Source: Paragyromitra xinjiangensis (taxonomy: Eukaryota; Ascomycota; Pezizomycetes; Pezizales; Discinaceae). From it: 64,000 nt of DNA. The first letter of the stretch is position 1, and every line of letters begins with the position of its first letter. Position numbers and translations under genes: made by a program. This document shows, piece after piece, positions 1 to 12,700 of the stretch. Where the stretch lies: the NCBI GenBank assembly GCA_038503065.1, contig JBCAMK010000005.1, forward strand, positions 1,798,001-1,862,000. The letters run 5' to 3'. The notes under the pieces are model-generated. The model was not told the origin of the DNA. It did no database searches and saw only the letters and a program-made list of their open reading frames with translations.

Positions 1-506
1 CGCAAAAACCGCCGCACAGGATCGAGAACCGAGATGTAAGGCAAGACTAGAGTGGTCTAGGGTGGACATGCAGAGGAGGACGGGAAATCTGGTGATCAAG
101 CATCGTGATCAGGCCGGCTTTTTTCTGAATTTTGACAGGGTAGGGTTTCAGAATTCGATGCTTTCCCTGGGTTCCTTTTGGCGCTTCTTTGCGGGGTTGA
201 AGTTTGCGTGCATTTTGAATAGAGTGCACGGAGCACACTGCAGGCATCATGTGGGGGTTGATAGATTGGGTTTGAAGCCAAGTTCGTGGTTGTTGCATAT
301 TTGATGTTTGCCTGAGGAGATGGAATCTTGAACAGTGCAGGGGTTGAATGATTTGCGCTAACATGTACTTTGAGTTGGGTCAGTAATACTGTAGCAACTA
401 GTACGATCCGGGTGATCCTACGAAACTCCAAGCGAGTACCTAGGGTAAGTGTAAACGATTGCAGCTTGACGGATCAGAAGCGTTTTGTTCATGTACTACG
501 GGTGTA

Positions 507-722
507 GGGGAAAGTCTGTCACCAGGTGGCGGTGCTAGCGCCGGTTTTTCCCTTCACCCTTAGCACTCTGGGGCTCTTCTTTCATTAAGTAACCCTTAAC
601 TTTCTTTATCTCTGAAGCCTCTCTACTTTCTGTAAGGTTGCTGTGAAATTTTGAGTCTTGAGTTGAGTTAGCGGCCAAGTTTCGCACTGCCAGCACGGCC
701 ACCTGGTGACGGACTTTTCCCC
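507..722. repeat. Imperfect inverted repeat, arms about 35 nt
   Basis: The left arm at 507-541 and the right arm at 684-722 are reverse complements with a few mismatches; the shared core reads GTCACCAGGTGGC. The spacer of about 140 nt has no coding potential. The pair looks like the arms of a small non-autonomous element or its remnant. No target-site duplication could be identified. Confidence 0.6.
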
Positions 723-730
723 ACCCCGAA

Positions 731-815
731 GTAGGCTCGTTCCCATCCCCACCACCATAGGTTGCTGCGCACCGGAGGCAGCAAGCTGCGCAGTGGGGCT
801 GGGCACGAGCCTAAC
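731..815. repeat. Hairpin with GGCTCGTTCCC-type stem
   Basis: The stem arms at 731-752 and 793-815 pair with about two mismatches, and the short motif ACCCCGAAGTA occurs at both outer edges (723-733 and 815-825) as a direct repeat. A related copy of the left arm is present at 27841-27862, so this is probably a dispersed repeat rather than a unique structure. Confidence 0.5.
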
Positions 816-1680
816 CCCGAAGTACAATTGCAAGACACCAAGCAGGGTTACTTATCTTGGCGGTTTGGCTGAAGCATCCAACGAGTGATCCCCGATGGCT
901 GCTTCCTGCTATTAAGGTCCGTGGTCAATATTCACTTGTCTCACTCGTTTACTAACTCGGTGGTAGTCTCCCGTGCCCAAAACATGTTCTTGAGGTAAAT
1001 GATGGAGCTTGTGAAACGCCTTTTTAGAAAGAATAAGCGTGACCTCACATCTGTATCAGTGTACCGAATCACCAAAAGTAGTCGGATGTGGGTATATTGT
1101 TGAGAAGGTAAGTATTTATTATCATGCTGCAATAAGCCCTGCTTCTTACCCCTTAATTCTTGCCAGATTCTACTCGGCGTGGGCTTCTTGAGGAAACGGT
1201 GACATAACTATCCTACCATTGTCTAAGGATTTAGGTGATAGTGTTGCCGCATCGTTGTGCTATTTGGCTGGATACTTACGATATCAAATCCACCCACCTT
1301 TTTAGTGAAGTTAAACATGAGAAGATGTCGATCATAGGCCAAGCACTGAAAATTGATAACGGCCCGAGACAACCCGGGACCATTGTTTCTAGCATTCACG
1401 GTATCTAGGTTGGTGGAAACCCAACCGCAGTCAACAGCAATGATCATAGGTTTTAGTGTTCACGTGCCCGGTTCACGGGATAGGACCCTGATTTTCGCCC
1501 TAGATTTTTGCTTTTCTGCGCTAGTTTGAGCCCTAACCCTCTGAGTGGAATATCTGAAATCTTCTCACCGAACGACTCAGCTTCTGTTATCTCCAGGGGA
1601 AAGAAGAAGAAAGTCTTGCTCCTCTCTGGTTGGGGTCTCCCCACAGTGTTTTTGTTAAATTACCTAGGCATAATATCACG

Positions 1681-2361
1681 ATGCCACTCCTTAGCCTCCC
1701 GAACGAGCTCCTCCTCTTGGTTGCAGAAAGCCTCACCACTACAAAGGATGTCAATGCTCTTGTCTGCACGAATCGTCGACTGTGGTTACTCCTGACCTCG
1801 TATCTGAATACCCTCGCTCTCAAAGACAAGGATGGCATGGCACCCCTTCACTGGGCTGTCGTCAGGCACCACGAGCATCTCGTTACTCTCCTTCTTCGTC
1901 TCGGTGTTGCTGTCGACGTACGCGAGGACGTGGAATCAGGGACTCCACTCCATTGGGGCGCGAAGCATGGGCACGAAAAGATGGTTCGTCTACTGCTATT
2001 GAATGGGGCTGATATTGCTGTGTGTAACGTCTTTAAGGAGACGCCGTTACACTGGGCGGCCGCATTCGGAAAACTGGAGATGGTGGAGTTGTTGCTTCAA
2101 GAGGCCAGGGAGAGGGATGGGTATGTGGATATGAGGGATGGCCATGGAGGAACCGCACTAGATTGGGCAGCGAGGTATGGATATGTCGAGGTTTGTAGGT
2201 GCTTGTTGGGATGGGGTGCAGATGTGAGCATAAGGGATGAGCTTGGATGGACAGCGAGGAGGAGTGCGAAGGCGAGTGGACATGGAGCGGTTGTGGAGTT
2301 GCTAAGAGAAAGAGAAAGGGAATTGGGCGTTGAGGAACAGGATGATATACAGATGGTTTGA
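1681..2361 (+). CDS. F-box and ankyrin-repeat protein, short
   Basis: This is an intronless frame of 226 residues. Residues about 1-45 form an F-box-like motif beginning LPNELLLLVAESL and continuing with NALVCTNRRLW. Four ankyrin repeats follow, recognisable by APLHWAVVRHH, TPLHWGAKHGH, TPLHWAAAFGK and TALDWAARYGY, and the protein ends in a charged tail. F-box/ankyrin proteins are usually thought to recruit substrates to an SCF ubiquitin ligase through Skp1; the target here is unknown. The ATG at 1681 was chosen because the F-box begins directly after it; an in-frame ATG at 1630 would add 17 residues. A longer relative with the same layout lies at 23610-24908 on the other strand. Family assignment is firm, cellular role is inference. 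Confidence 0.85.
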   Translation: MPLLSLPNELLLLVAESLTTTKDVNALVCTNRRLWLLLTSYLNTLALKDKDGMAPLHWAVVRHHEHLVTLLLRLGVAVDVREDVESGTPLHWGAKHGHEKMVRLLLLNGADIAVCNVFKETPLHWAAAFGKLEMVELLLQEARERDGYVDMRDGHGGTALDWAARYGYVEVCRCLLGWGADVSIRDELGWTARRSAKASGHGAVVELLRERERELGVEEQDDIQMV

Positions 2362-4530
2362 TTATTTCGCTGCTTGCGAGGGAACTATGCTAGAGTAGGG
2401 AATTATATTTTTATGGTTTTTCGTATACCCAGTTATCTGAAATGTTTATTTCATTTAAGCAATATAAAACTATCTCTAAATTTCGAGGATTATTTCCGCG
2501 GCGTTGAACTTTCAACCGGGCTTGCTCCTGGTCAGTGCATGAAATTTAGGAATCGGGGGAACACGAAAACCTCCCGTGCCTTTGGCCTACTCATCAATCA
2601 TTTATGCAAAAATGTGTGATGTGCACTACGGGCTTCCCGGGGTTTATTACAAGTTTGCCGGGAGTTGTTTATCCATGGCTGGCTAGCTGGCTCGAAGTTC
2701 TAGCTTCGTTTTCGGAAATCACTGTGTATCTATCTTTTAAGTATGGTATTTTAAAAAGATATATTCTTCTCAAAAAGATATGCACATAATATTTGCGACA
2801 CTGGATAGGATCAATTCCAAAAAAAGAAAAAACTTTCTCCATCAAATCGCTGGTAATCATCCCTCAAATCACCAAAGATTAAAAGTGTTACTTAATCCTT
2901 ATAACTACAGATAGCTAAGTTTAGAGCGAACCCTTACAAAAAGCAATTGAATAATATAGATGCTTTCCCAAGACGGTTGCTGTACTATGTCTGCACATAC
3001 CTCCAGATTACGGTTCTAGGTGTAATTGTGCACTGCAATTGCGATGCCAAGAACCTATACAGTTTGCGCAAGATAGAAAATTGTTTTCGCTATGTAAAAG
3101 CTTTTCAGCTAGATTATTTCGTACGAGATAGTAATGGATCCTGTATATGACGGTATGGGATAGGCAGACGCGACTGTAGGTATAGCATAGCCGGGCTATG
3201 ATATCAAGGGCTATCGTGAATTGAAGTTATTTCTGGATAGTTCGAATTTACAGCATAGTCTAATTATATTATAGGGATTGTGAATCAACCGAATGCTCTA
3301 AAGTTTTACAGCTGCAGGTAATTGAATGTTGTTTTTAAATATTATCTCAGCTTATACTTGCTTGCAGAATTTTGGCTCGCTAAGGGATATTTGCAGCAGT
3401 TGTAACTAATCTTGGCATTTCGCCAAACGAAAAGATGGTGGAAAACGGTCAACGTCTCGAGTGTTGTTTTCGCCTCGTCTCTAGCCCTTTCATGTTTTAT
3501 TTGTCGCTTATATTAACGGCATACGTAGGTGTGTAAGGGTGCTAAATGATGAAAATAAATGTGCCTTAAAACCTCGCTTCTGGCGAGGTGGATCTTAGAG
3601 CGAGATAGCATTTTGGGCTGTTTTGTATGCGCTTAAAGGTTCTAAACTTGTCTCCAACATAAGTGTTTCCCCTTTCTGCAACAATTGGAGGCGCCAAAAA
3701 ATACAACACAGGAAACAAACCACCAACATTACGCTATTCGAGTATCGTGAAGTGTTCAGTAAATTACCGTTTGAACATCCAGCGGGGAATTGCGCCGCCG
3801 TTTTCAACAATTGTGCAGTGGCGCGATCTAAATCTGTGGTCAAACCAGTTCTCCCACGTCTCAACGAAAACCTATCTGTCGCACCAAAGAAATTGTCAAA
3901 CTAACCACAAAAAGGGCTCTCGGTGTTTTCGATTTCTAAAGCATTATCTGGCTATTGTTATTTGTGAAGGGACGGGGGAATTTGCTGTCCAATCCGGAAT
4001 CTTATCAGCGATTCTCGTATCCCTCGGAGGATGTGCAATTGGTTGCCACGGATCATTGGTAGTTCTAAATATATATCCTCTTGAAAGCTGCAGGGGAGAA
4101 CATTGATTCCCGCGGAGTAGGAGGTCGATGGATCACTAGTAGGCATCGGTACATGGTGTTTACTATCGTTATCAGAGTTGAAGTTGTGCCTGGAGGGTTG
4201 CTTGGCTATCCATTTTCGAACGCGATGTGCTCGCCGGTTCACGTGGTCATCGTTGGGATGCAGCAAAACACTCCCGCATATCATCATGACGAAAGAAAAA
4301 TCACTAAGGGCAACCACACTTGCGGAGATTCATTCCTCGTATCAGAGTGATGGACTTAGAGTCGATGACTCCTGCATGTGGACTCACTTTTCTATGCTGT
4401 CGTAAAGGCGTCATATGGTCTGGGTTGTAGCCAGATACAAAACCCCTTCCCCCTCCACTTGGATTCTACCTTTGTTCTGCTTTGATTCGGATTGAGTGAG
4501 GCACTGAAGAAAAATCAATTCGTCTAGAAA
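2362..4530. other. Intergenic, AT-rich, nothing recognised
   Basis: About 2.2 kb without a supportable gene. Frames on both strands are short, overlap each other and have no family motifs. The final few hundred bases upstream of 4531 presumably carry the promoter of the transporter gene. Confidence 0.6.
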
Positions 4531-6133
4531 ATGTCTCTACCCCGCCGTTTAAGTGACTCTTCTCAGCAAGAGAGCTCGCCGCTTTTACCCAATGGCCGCT
4601 CGAGGGATGACGGCCCCCATGGATGGAGGGATATCCTTGAGAACAAAATGACATGGGCGTAAGTTTCCTTTGTTGTTTTTTGTGGCAATGTGTTTCCATG
4701 ATGCTAATTGTATGAAGGTGGTATACTACTATCATGTCATCTGGTGGTGTTGCGTTGATCATTTATAACCTCCCATATCAACTCCATAAGCTTTGGATTT
4801 TGGGTATGTTAACCATTTGACCCTTCGAAGTTACCCTAAATGCGTAATTGGTGCTAACTTGAAGTTTTTCAGGTGGCATAATATACATTACCTCTCTCGT
4901 GGGATTCTTACTACTACTATTAGTGCATCTAGCACGGTTTATACTTAACCCACGGCTTATACCGGCTAGTATCGCGCATCCCACAGAAGGCCTATTCGTA
5001 TCTACATTCGCCGCAGCGCTCGGTATTCTCATTATAGATGGAGCAACTTATAGTGATAAACTGCACACTACACATGGCCCAGCACTTAGGACATTTTATT
5101 GGATTTTTGTAGTGATTTCCGTGGTCTTCGCTGTTGGCACTCCGTTGGCACAGTAAGTTTGTCGCTCATATTTTCTCGGGTGATTTCTCCTACATTCACT
5201 AGTGCTAATATTGGCGGCCATAGGTTTGCAAGATCAATACCAACAACAGCCCATGAGTCGACAAGGGCCCATGAAACTAGGGTACATTCCTTACTGGTCT
5301 TAAAGCTATAATTTACTAATTACTGGATTTTGTAGGATGCAACTCCGATGTCACTTCAGCAGGTTTTGCCTCTTACTCTCATTGGCTACGCTGCTGCAGC
5401 TGTAGCCTCACGTATTGACCCTCTTGATGGGGGCAATCATGCCATGCCCATAATCTACATGGGAATTGCGATGCAGGGGATGGGTATTCTCGTATCTCTT
5501 CTGGTGAGCTTCTCTATTACCTATTTATCACTCGATCAATAGGGTCATTCTAACAGGTGTTGTAGTACCTTGCCGGGTTCGTCGAAAGCCTATATCATTA
5601 CTCCCTCCCATCAATTGCACTCAGACCCTCGATGTTTGTTTCCGTCGGACCACCAGCTTTCACTTCACTTTCATTCGCTCTACTTGCCGAACAATGCCTC
5701 AGACACTTCCCGGCAGGTAAAACCGCGCCTGACGGTGCCGCCGATATTGTTGGTGGTGTTTCGCTGTACTATATTGGCCTTGTCATTGCGCTCATGTTTT
5801 GGGGACTGTCGGTGTGGTTCTTCCTCATCTCTTTGTTCAGCAATCTGGCAGCACTAGGGCAGATGGATCTTGGCGTGCAACAGCTACAGATTTTTGCGCT
5901 GGTTTTCCCGAATGGTGAGTTGGTACTTTAATGGAAAGTTGGAGGGATGTTTGACTAACTTTCATATAGTCGGTTTTGCTCTTGCTACTATTCAGATTTC
6001 TAAGTTACTTGGAAATCCGAAGGTTCTTGCCGTCATATCTGAGATACTGGGTCTCACTGTCATCGGTTCCTGGGCCATCGTCGTGTTTGCAACAATCTTT
6101 GGTATTTTTAGTGGAAGGATTTTTAGGGGATAA
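4531..6133 (+). CDS. TDT/SLAC1-family C4-dicarboxylate (malate-type) transporter
   Basis: Seven exons close in phase: 4531-4658, 4718-4803, 4873-5152, 5224-5281, 5336-5503, 5566-5914 and 5970-6133, giving 410 residues. After a polar N-terminus, the segment WAWYTTIMSSGGVALI matches the first conserved helix of the tellurite-resistance/dicarboxylate transporter family (yeast-type Mae1, plant SLAC1). About ten hydrophobic helices follow, including IIYITSLVGFLLLLLVHLA, the VGPPAFTSLSFALLAEQC helix and a C-terminal IGSWAIVVFATIFGIF helix. Family members move malate or related C4 acids, or sulfite, across the plasma membrane; the substrate here cannot be told from sequence alone. The start gives the usual cytosolic N-terminus. 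It converges on the pectin lyase gene downstream. Confidence 0.85.
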
Positions 6134-7254
6134 GTTGGTAAACTGGGACGAGAGAATTTGAAGTATCTGTAGAGTGATGTTGCTTTATGGGTAAACAAGA
6201 AGAGAAAAAAGGAGGCGGATATGGGGATAGCTGATTGATTGATAATTCATACATGCATCCAATCCTCTGGTTTATGGCAGCAATATGGGTAAAGGGAGTT
6301 GTTAGGGTAATACTTTCGTTGAATATAATGTTTGTGTTGGCGCGTTTTATTTGGCTCCTGCTGTTACTTGAGTGAGGTCGCGAGGATCTCGCCCAAACGG
6401 CCACGAAAACACCTAACGATGTCATTATGGTACATATGGTGGATGGGGTATGCGTAAGGATGTGAATAGCTTTCTGGTTGTGTTGATTATGCTGTTAAAA
6501 ATCTTACTGTAAGTTATACTGGCATGTTACAGCCGTGTAGGAACTTAGGCTGCTGCCAAATTACACTATCTTGTATAGTTGCGCCCAAAAAGTTCTTGCG
6601 GTTTTTGAAGTACCATGATGCAGCAAGATGCCATGGACCACTCAATGGAAATATTTACTATTCAGCAAAGAAGAAAGCATCATGTTTCGCTATTATTGTT
6701 TAAAGAATTAACAGTATGTCCTTTATTGTACTAGCATGATTAAGGTTTAGTTGTGGGAGGCATGGTGGATTTGGGGGTGTTGTGCTGTGGGGCTTGTAGT
6801 GCTTTGCTGCGTCATGGTATCTCATGATCAAAAACTGCAAGAACTGGTTGGATGCAACTGTACTAGTATACTAGATTGTTATTTGGATACTACAAGATAG
6901 CAAAGCTGTCTCGAACCAGCCTCTGGTATATCCGCCCAGTAGAAGACGCAGGTCTGCCGCCCCGATGTCATGTATCTGATGTGTAGGTAATACCACTGAC
7001 AGTGTGTATTTAGTGCGTCATCTTGTTGAATTATAGAGATAGTTTACACAGTTTCTGCCTTGATCATACCTGTCGTTTACACAATCATTTCGCACCATAG
7101 TGATATATTATTTCGTGTGTAAGCCCAACCACCAGGTAGGCTTGAATTTTAGAGGATTGTTTTATTTACAGAGTATATGAATTTCCTTCTCTATATTTCA
7201 TGTGTACACCAAATTACATGGAATCATTCAACATCAATACATTTCGCCACGCAT
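6134..7254. other. Intergenic between convergent genes
   Basis: About 1.1 kb that should hold the 3' untranslated regions of the transporter (+) and the rhamnogalacturonan lyase (-). No coding region or repeat was recognised. Confidence 0.6.
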
Positions 7255-9432
7255 CTAGGCCAATTCCAACCGTAGAGCATCATACTGTACATAAACCGAA
7301 GTAGGAAGAACAGCCGTCTCAGTATCCGTCCCATTGAACGGTAAGTGTAACACCAACTTATTGCTCCCAGCCTTCAACCACGACGCTGGAAACGTTAATT
7401 TCTTTGCCACTTGGTAACAGCTCACCGCAGACCGAACAATACAACTACTAGATTGATAGTACGGGATCACGAATGGTAACCCAGATGACTGATCATTGAC
7501 AAAAGTTGTAAGCGGCAGGTTCGAGTACGGCTCAGTGCTTGCGTAAACATCCGTGTTCCCTGCAGCTGTCTTAGCCCCCGCGAGTTGAATGGTGAGTGTC
7601 GCTGTCTTCGCCTTCTTGAGGTCGTTGGCTGTCAAATCGAAGTTAATGGTCCAGTTGTTCATATTCTTGGTATAGATATCACTTCGGCCATGAGTTGGTC
7701 CGAAAACAGACCAATGAACAGTGTTGAAGTCCTTTGCGATGTCGCTCTTGCCAATTGTGAAGTTAACACCGTCAGGAAAATCCGTAGGAAAGTCGTATGC
7801 CCCCCAATAGATCCAGTATTCACGAGGCTTCCGGGGATGTGTTGTGTCTAGGGTGTTCCCGCGGCGGAACTCTCCAGAGGATTTATCTGGGGTTCCTAGC
7901 CTCCAAATCTCGGTTCCTGCAGACTCTTCCTTCCAGGTCGCAGAGCTCTTTGTTGTTTTCCCACCGGTAATTTTAATGTTGTCTTTGATGTAGTTTCCGA
8001 AGATGCCGTCAGCATACACGGTGAGACGGTAAGTACCAGCTTTCACTCTCGGGATATTAACATTGCCTGCTGAATCAATCTCACCCCAGTACTGGTAGGC
8101 TGTGGGGTCCTCGACATTGTCCTGGAAATTAACGCCGTTCTGGCTAAGGACAGCGATTGGTTTTGTACCGCCTGCAGGGAGCTTGAATGATCCCTCGAAA
8201 ACACCGCGGTCTTTGGTGGTCACGTAGTTCTTTACGTAAGGAGCAATGCTATCATAAAATGCGGCGTTCCATGAAGGGTTCGCATACTGCTCCGCGTCTG
8301 CTCGGAGGTCCTCAATTGTTGCTCCTGGTGCGCTATTGAAGTGGTAATACTGGGGGCCGAATGTTCGATCGAAGCCGTTGGTAATATTGGGTGTTCCTTC
8401 GCCGTGATGATTACTGACGAGGTAATTATACACTATAAATTGTTAGTAAAGGCGTAGTAACATGTGAAGGCTGTCGAAAACTCACCTATACCATCCACTG
8501 TGAGGTCGGAGTGAAGTGGTCCACCGAAATATGTGTCCTAGGTGAAAATTTAGCTTCAATGACTGAAGCCACAGGGCGAATGTGGGAGCCTCTAGTTACC
8601 TTGCTATTCATTACCAACCAGGCACCGAAACTAGTACCGTTTGAGGTGCTGCCATCTGCGTACATTCCATGCGTACTGGACTGCCGCCAGTCTGTTTAAA
8701 GTCATCAAGTTGGTTTATTTCTTCAGGCGAAATTAACTGGAATCTTAAAGACCTACCAGTTGAAAATGTGTATTTAGTGAAATATTCAGAAAACTCTTTG
8801 AAATAACCATCGTTGGGTGTGTTCTCAAGCGACCAGGTAGCATCCTGGACGGTAATTTCTTTTGCAATTCCATCCTTCGAGGGTAATGGTGCAGTTTGCT
8901 CCTTAGTGGAAGTGAGGTGAGTCCAGAGGCCGAGGTTTGCGTTCGGGCGAAATAAAGTGCGAAGTTCTTGAAGGTTGCGAAGAAACGGGGTCGTCTCGTT
9001 GTGATAAGACAATCGTGTGAAGGTATGAAGGCCCGTCTCGCCATCCCTCAGGAACCAGAATTGCTGGAAAAATTGACCTGTCGGAGTGTAGGTGTCTGAC
9101 AAAATGACCCCACCGTAGGCAGTGCCAGTAGTGTCGGTGCCATTGACCACCTGAATTGATGGGGCCTTGGATCCAACGGTGTAAGCGCCACTTGGGATAC
9201 AATAGCAATCAAGGTATAGTATTCCAGTTGAACCAGACTGCGCACCAAGAAGATCTCTTCCGTCAAGGGTAAGGTCCACGACAGCTCCATTCGACTTCCC
9301 CACAATTGCTGTCAATCGGTTATTCTTGAGAGTTACTGTTGAGGTCGTCTCTGTTACCGTGAGCACTGCGCGAACGGTAGTGAAGGCACAGAGCGCATTC
9401 AGTAGCGCGGTCTTGAATATCGAAGGTGCCAT
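7255..9432 (-). CDS. Secreted rhamnogalacturonan lyase, PL4 family
   Basis: The gene has four exons on the minus strand: 9432-8757, 8691-8600, 8537-8486 and 8432-7255, giving 665 residues. The enzyme cleaves rhamnogalacturonan I of pectin by beta-elimination. A signal peptide (MAPSIFKTALLN... ending VRA) is followed by the catalytic beta-sandwich, then a fibronectin-III-like domain (about 350-430) and a C-terminal jelly-roll, carbohydrate-binding-like domain (about 440-665). Hallmark stretches are HGMYADGSTSNGTSFGAWL, FGGPLHSDLTVDG and VSNHHGEGTPN. Splicing at 8756/8692, 8599/8538 and 8485/8433 restores this conserved run, which unspliced frames break. The length fits fungal family members. 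The product should act outside the cell on plant wall pectin, implying a saprotrophic or plant-associated life style. Confidence 0.93.
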
Positions 9433-9455
9433 TATGTAGACCCGCAATTGAAGAC

Positions 9456-9791
9456 CTGGGGAACTTCGTGAGGAACAGAGGAGTCTGTGGTTCGTACAAA
9501 AGACTGTAGATCTGGCCTTTTTATGAGCACAACCCTCGATAAACTAGCCATGGTTATTCGGGCCTCCGGGCTATTTCATTCCGTTTGTTGATTGTTTAAA
9601 CTGACCGAGCCAAGTAACTAGGTAGAGGAAAATTGGGGCCGGTAGTACGGTGCCTGTCAATGTTTAATCTCGGGTTCCCCATATTTTCACCCCGCATGTA
9701 GGCAGATTAAGGCAGGGGATATACCCGACGCAAAGCTGAAGCGGGGGATCATCCTGGCCTCTAATCGCAGCTTTTCCGGTCCTGTCTGGGG
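9456..9791. promoter_or_regulatory. Candidate promoter of the PL4 lyase with CreA-like boxes
   Basis: Upstream of the start at 9432 a TATA-like run (CATAAAAA read on the minus strand, about 9517-9524) lies roughly 90 bases away. Three matches to the SYGGRG consensus of the carbon-repression factor CreA occur: CTGGGG at 9456, GCGGGG at 9741 and CTGGGG at 9786. Pectinase genes are commonly glucose-repressed. The motif is short, so chance matches are expected; regulation by CreA is inference. Confidence 0.3.
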
Positions 9792-12700
9792 TCTGGAAAA
9801 GCTTAGGGTCTCGGTTTCGGTATCATAGGAACTTTTATCCCGGGGAAGCGAAATTGCGAATAAGGAAAGGATTACTGCAGGTGGGCCTGGCATTCGGGCT
9901 TCGGTTGAGTGTACCATAACCCAGGTGGTTGGACGTACTTAATGAATTCATCATCACCATCATTAGTTAAAGAACAGGTTTTGTTGGTGGCGCCTGGGTA
10001 TAACCGTTACCACTTAGGCGTGACAACGATATAAGGGCCACAGGTGTCACACAACGCGTTACTTGCTACAAATATCAAGCCTACGCGAAAATTAGTATGT
10101 AGATTCTAGGAGCTTTATTGCGAAGATACGTCGGACAAATCTAAGCAGTCAAGGTGTAACCCTGTACCTCAATCCGATCTCTCGTCGAAATCCTGGTTTG
10201 CAAAACTCCCCATCCATGCACATGTCAAGTATGTTTGATTACGGGGTCGTTTGGCCGGGGTAATGTCAGCCGGGTATGACCAGCTGGGCCCTCGTTCGCG
10301 AATGACGGAAGTTAATAAGTGCGGTTTATGGCCTTCTTTGCTGTCTTTTGGTTTGCCCTTGCATGCAGTACCGTGACGTAGAGGGGTGGGGGTAAAGGGG
10401 GCAAGATTCTTAACGGGCAAATCCTAAAGGGGATAATCCACAATGAGACGTAAGCCTTGGTAATAGCAATCAGAGCATCTACTTAATAAGTAATGGGAAT
10501 ATAGATTGTAACTAGTAGTGCTATGCATATATGGCTACCGATTAGTGTAGGAAATGCACTCCACATAGACTCCACATTCCGGATCCCTTCATGAAGTAGT
10601 TCCGAGGTCCTAAAATACCAGCGGAAATTTCCCCTAAGGACTGGGAAAAGGGCCGGACATAGATAATTATAAGGATGAGGTGCTTCTTTTGCGAATTGGA
10701 CGGGCTCCAATGATTTACAGCATTCACGTCCCAATCTTATGGTACTAGGGCGTCCCAGGCAGGCTATAAGTACCTAAAAAATACAAATAGAATGTAGGTT
10801 ATTCTAACCAGTGAGGCTTCTGCATTTTGACTAGGCCACCAGCTAGCCAAGGCCATTTTGCGGGGAACTTATGGCCTACCTTAAGTGCAGTACTTATTAT
10901 TTAAAAGCCCGGAACTTTTCCATCTAGTAGCGTCCTACTCTAAGCATTGAGGATTTTAAGGTTTTGATTTACTATTTTCTAAGACCGAGCCGAAAAGCTA
11001 GGCGTTCCGATTTCCAATCCACGCTGACCCTTTAAATGAATATATATTTTATTTAGCTTTAGCTAATTAGGCTAATCAAACTCGTTCTTTAGCTCTGCCT
11101 ATCCTAACATCTCTGGGTGTTTTGGTCATAATCGGTACGAGGATAGCTGCAAAGATGCCAGGCTTTGGTGTTTTGGTATGAAATTAAGGGGTAGCTTGTG
11201 TCTTATCAGTTTAGGGGCTTGAGAGAGGGAGGTCTTAAGAACGAGCAGAGAGAGGGCCCAAAATGGGGGGAGAAGTGTGTGGTTGGAAAGAGGTTACATA
11301 AGGTAGGATGACTAATTGAATTATCACTTCTATAAGCGGATAACCGTCTGACCCGTAGCTGACGGCGGAGGTTTTAATTTGTAGTAATACTCGTGTATGC
11401 ACGTGGGCCAAAACTCATCGCCAATATCGCCGGATGTAACCGGTAAATTCATCTGCCTGTACATGTAAATACGTTTATGATCAGCTCCTTGGCGTTGCGA
11501 TAGAAGCGGAAACTGATACTACATTAAAATAGACGCAAACGTAGTAAACATAGTAGGCAGGTGACTCAGCTCACCGTGCATATTTTGTGGTGATGAAGCC
11601 GTGCTTGTAATCGCTTTCAAAGAATCAGGAATCCTCTTGCAATTGTTTCTGGGCTGTATTTTATCAAGTGTATCGTACTCTTCTCTAGTGCTCCCTCGCA
11701 TCAAAATTGCCTAAAATAGTAGGTTTGGACAGATACAGTTTGGTTTCACAGATGGGTAGCAACCTGGTATACAGATCATTAAGTATCACTCGTCACCGTA
11801 AAGAGCTGTGACGTAACTAGCCAGAACTGATCATTGGAAAAAACACCTGCAAGAATGGCGCTTGAGATACTAGGCCTACGTCTATCACGCCATAGATAGT
11901 GTTTTGTGTCTTGTATATGAGGACCTAGAGCCATACAATTTATGGGATATGTTCGGAATACAATAGAAGAAGGACGTAAGTACTTCCTACTGCACGGCAG
12001 AAGGGCGGAGCACGATTCTATTCGAAGGATATGGCACGGCACAAGATGTAATAGAATAGAACATACACCTTTGGGTATATCACGGGAGTCTACGGTTCAT
12101 GCTTATCCGGGGAAGTAAGGTTATTATTGGTGACAGCAGTTTATTCCCTCATCTGGGGTTTCCGCCGATATGGATGACGAAGTATGAGTTTAAAGAGCAG
12201 TCCCGAAGCGAACATCTTGTAGTAGGTTTTCTAGGCCGCGAGGCAATTAAACACACACGAAGTATACTAGTCAAACACGTATTAAGTCTTGGAAGGCTCG
12301 CAGGTGCCAACCTGTCTAGGGCGGTGAGGCCCCATGACCCAAGCCTTTAGAAAAGCGCGGGTAGCTTGCTTATGTTGGGGCAATTATAAAACCTATTGAG
12401 TTACATGCATCGTTGGGTTAAAGTTCTAGAGAAGTGAATCCTCTCATATTTAACAGTCTAAAAAACCATAGACCAATTTTCGATCCCGGACGCCATCATT
12501 TTCTACCAGCTCAGGGTGGAGGATCTGGCGAAGACACCACTACAACTATATATAGAGGTATACTTGGTTGGCGCCCTGAAGTATGATATCCTGAGCTGCC
12601 ATCGGTGAACGGGCCCTCGCCTAGACCCCTGCAAAAGAGTATGTTAAATTTTTTGATTTGATCAACCTCACGGGAAAGTATCTGGAATGGGAATACCACA

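Larger units (their letters stand above)
1..1680. other. Gene-free left flank with inverted repeats
   Basis: No convincing coding region is visible; the reading frames are short and lack recognisable motifs. The stretch holds a diverged inverted repeat (507-541 against 684-722) and a compact hairpin (731-815), listed separately. The last few hundred bases should include the promoter and 5' leader of the F-box/ankyrin gene that starts at 1681. Confidence 0.6.

Noticed and set aside
3595..4350. Several overlapping frames of 90-150 residues on both strands
   Set aside because: They overlap each other, lack motifs, signal peptides and splice support, and their composition looks random.
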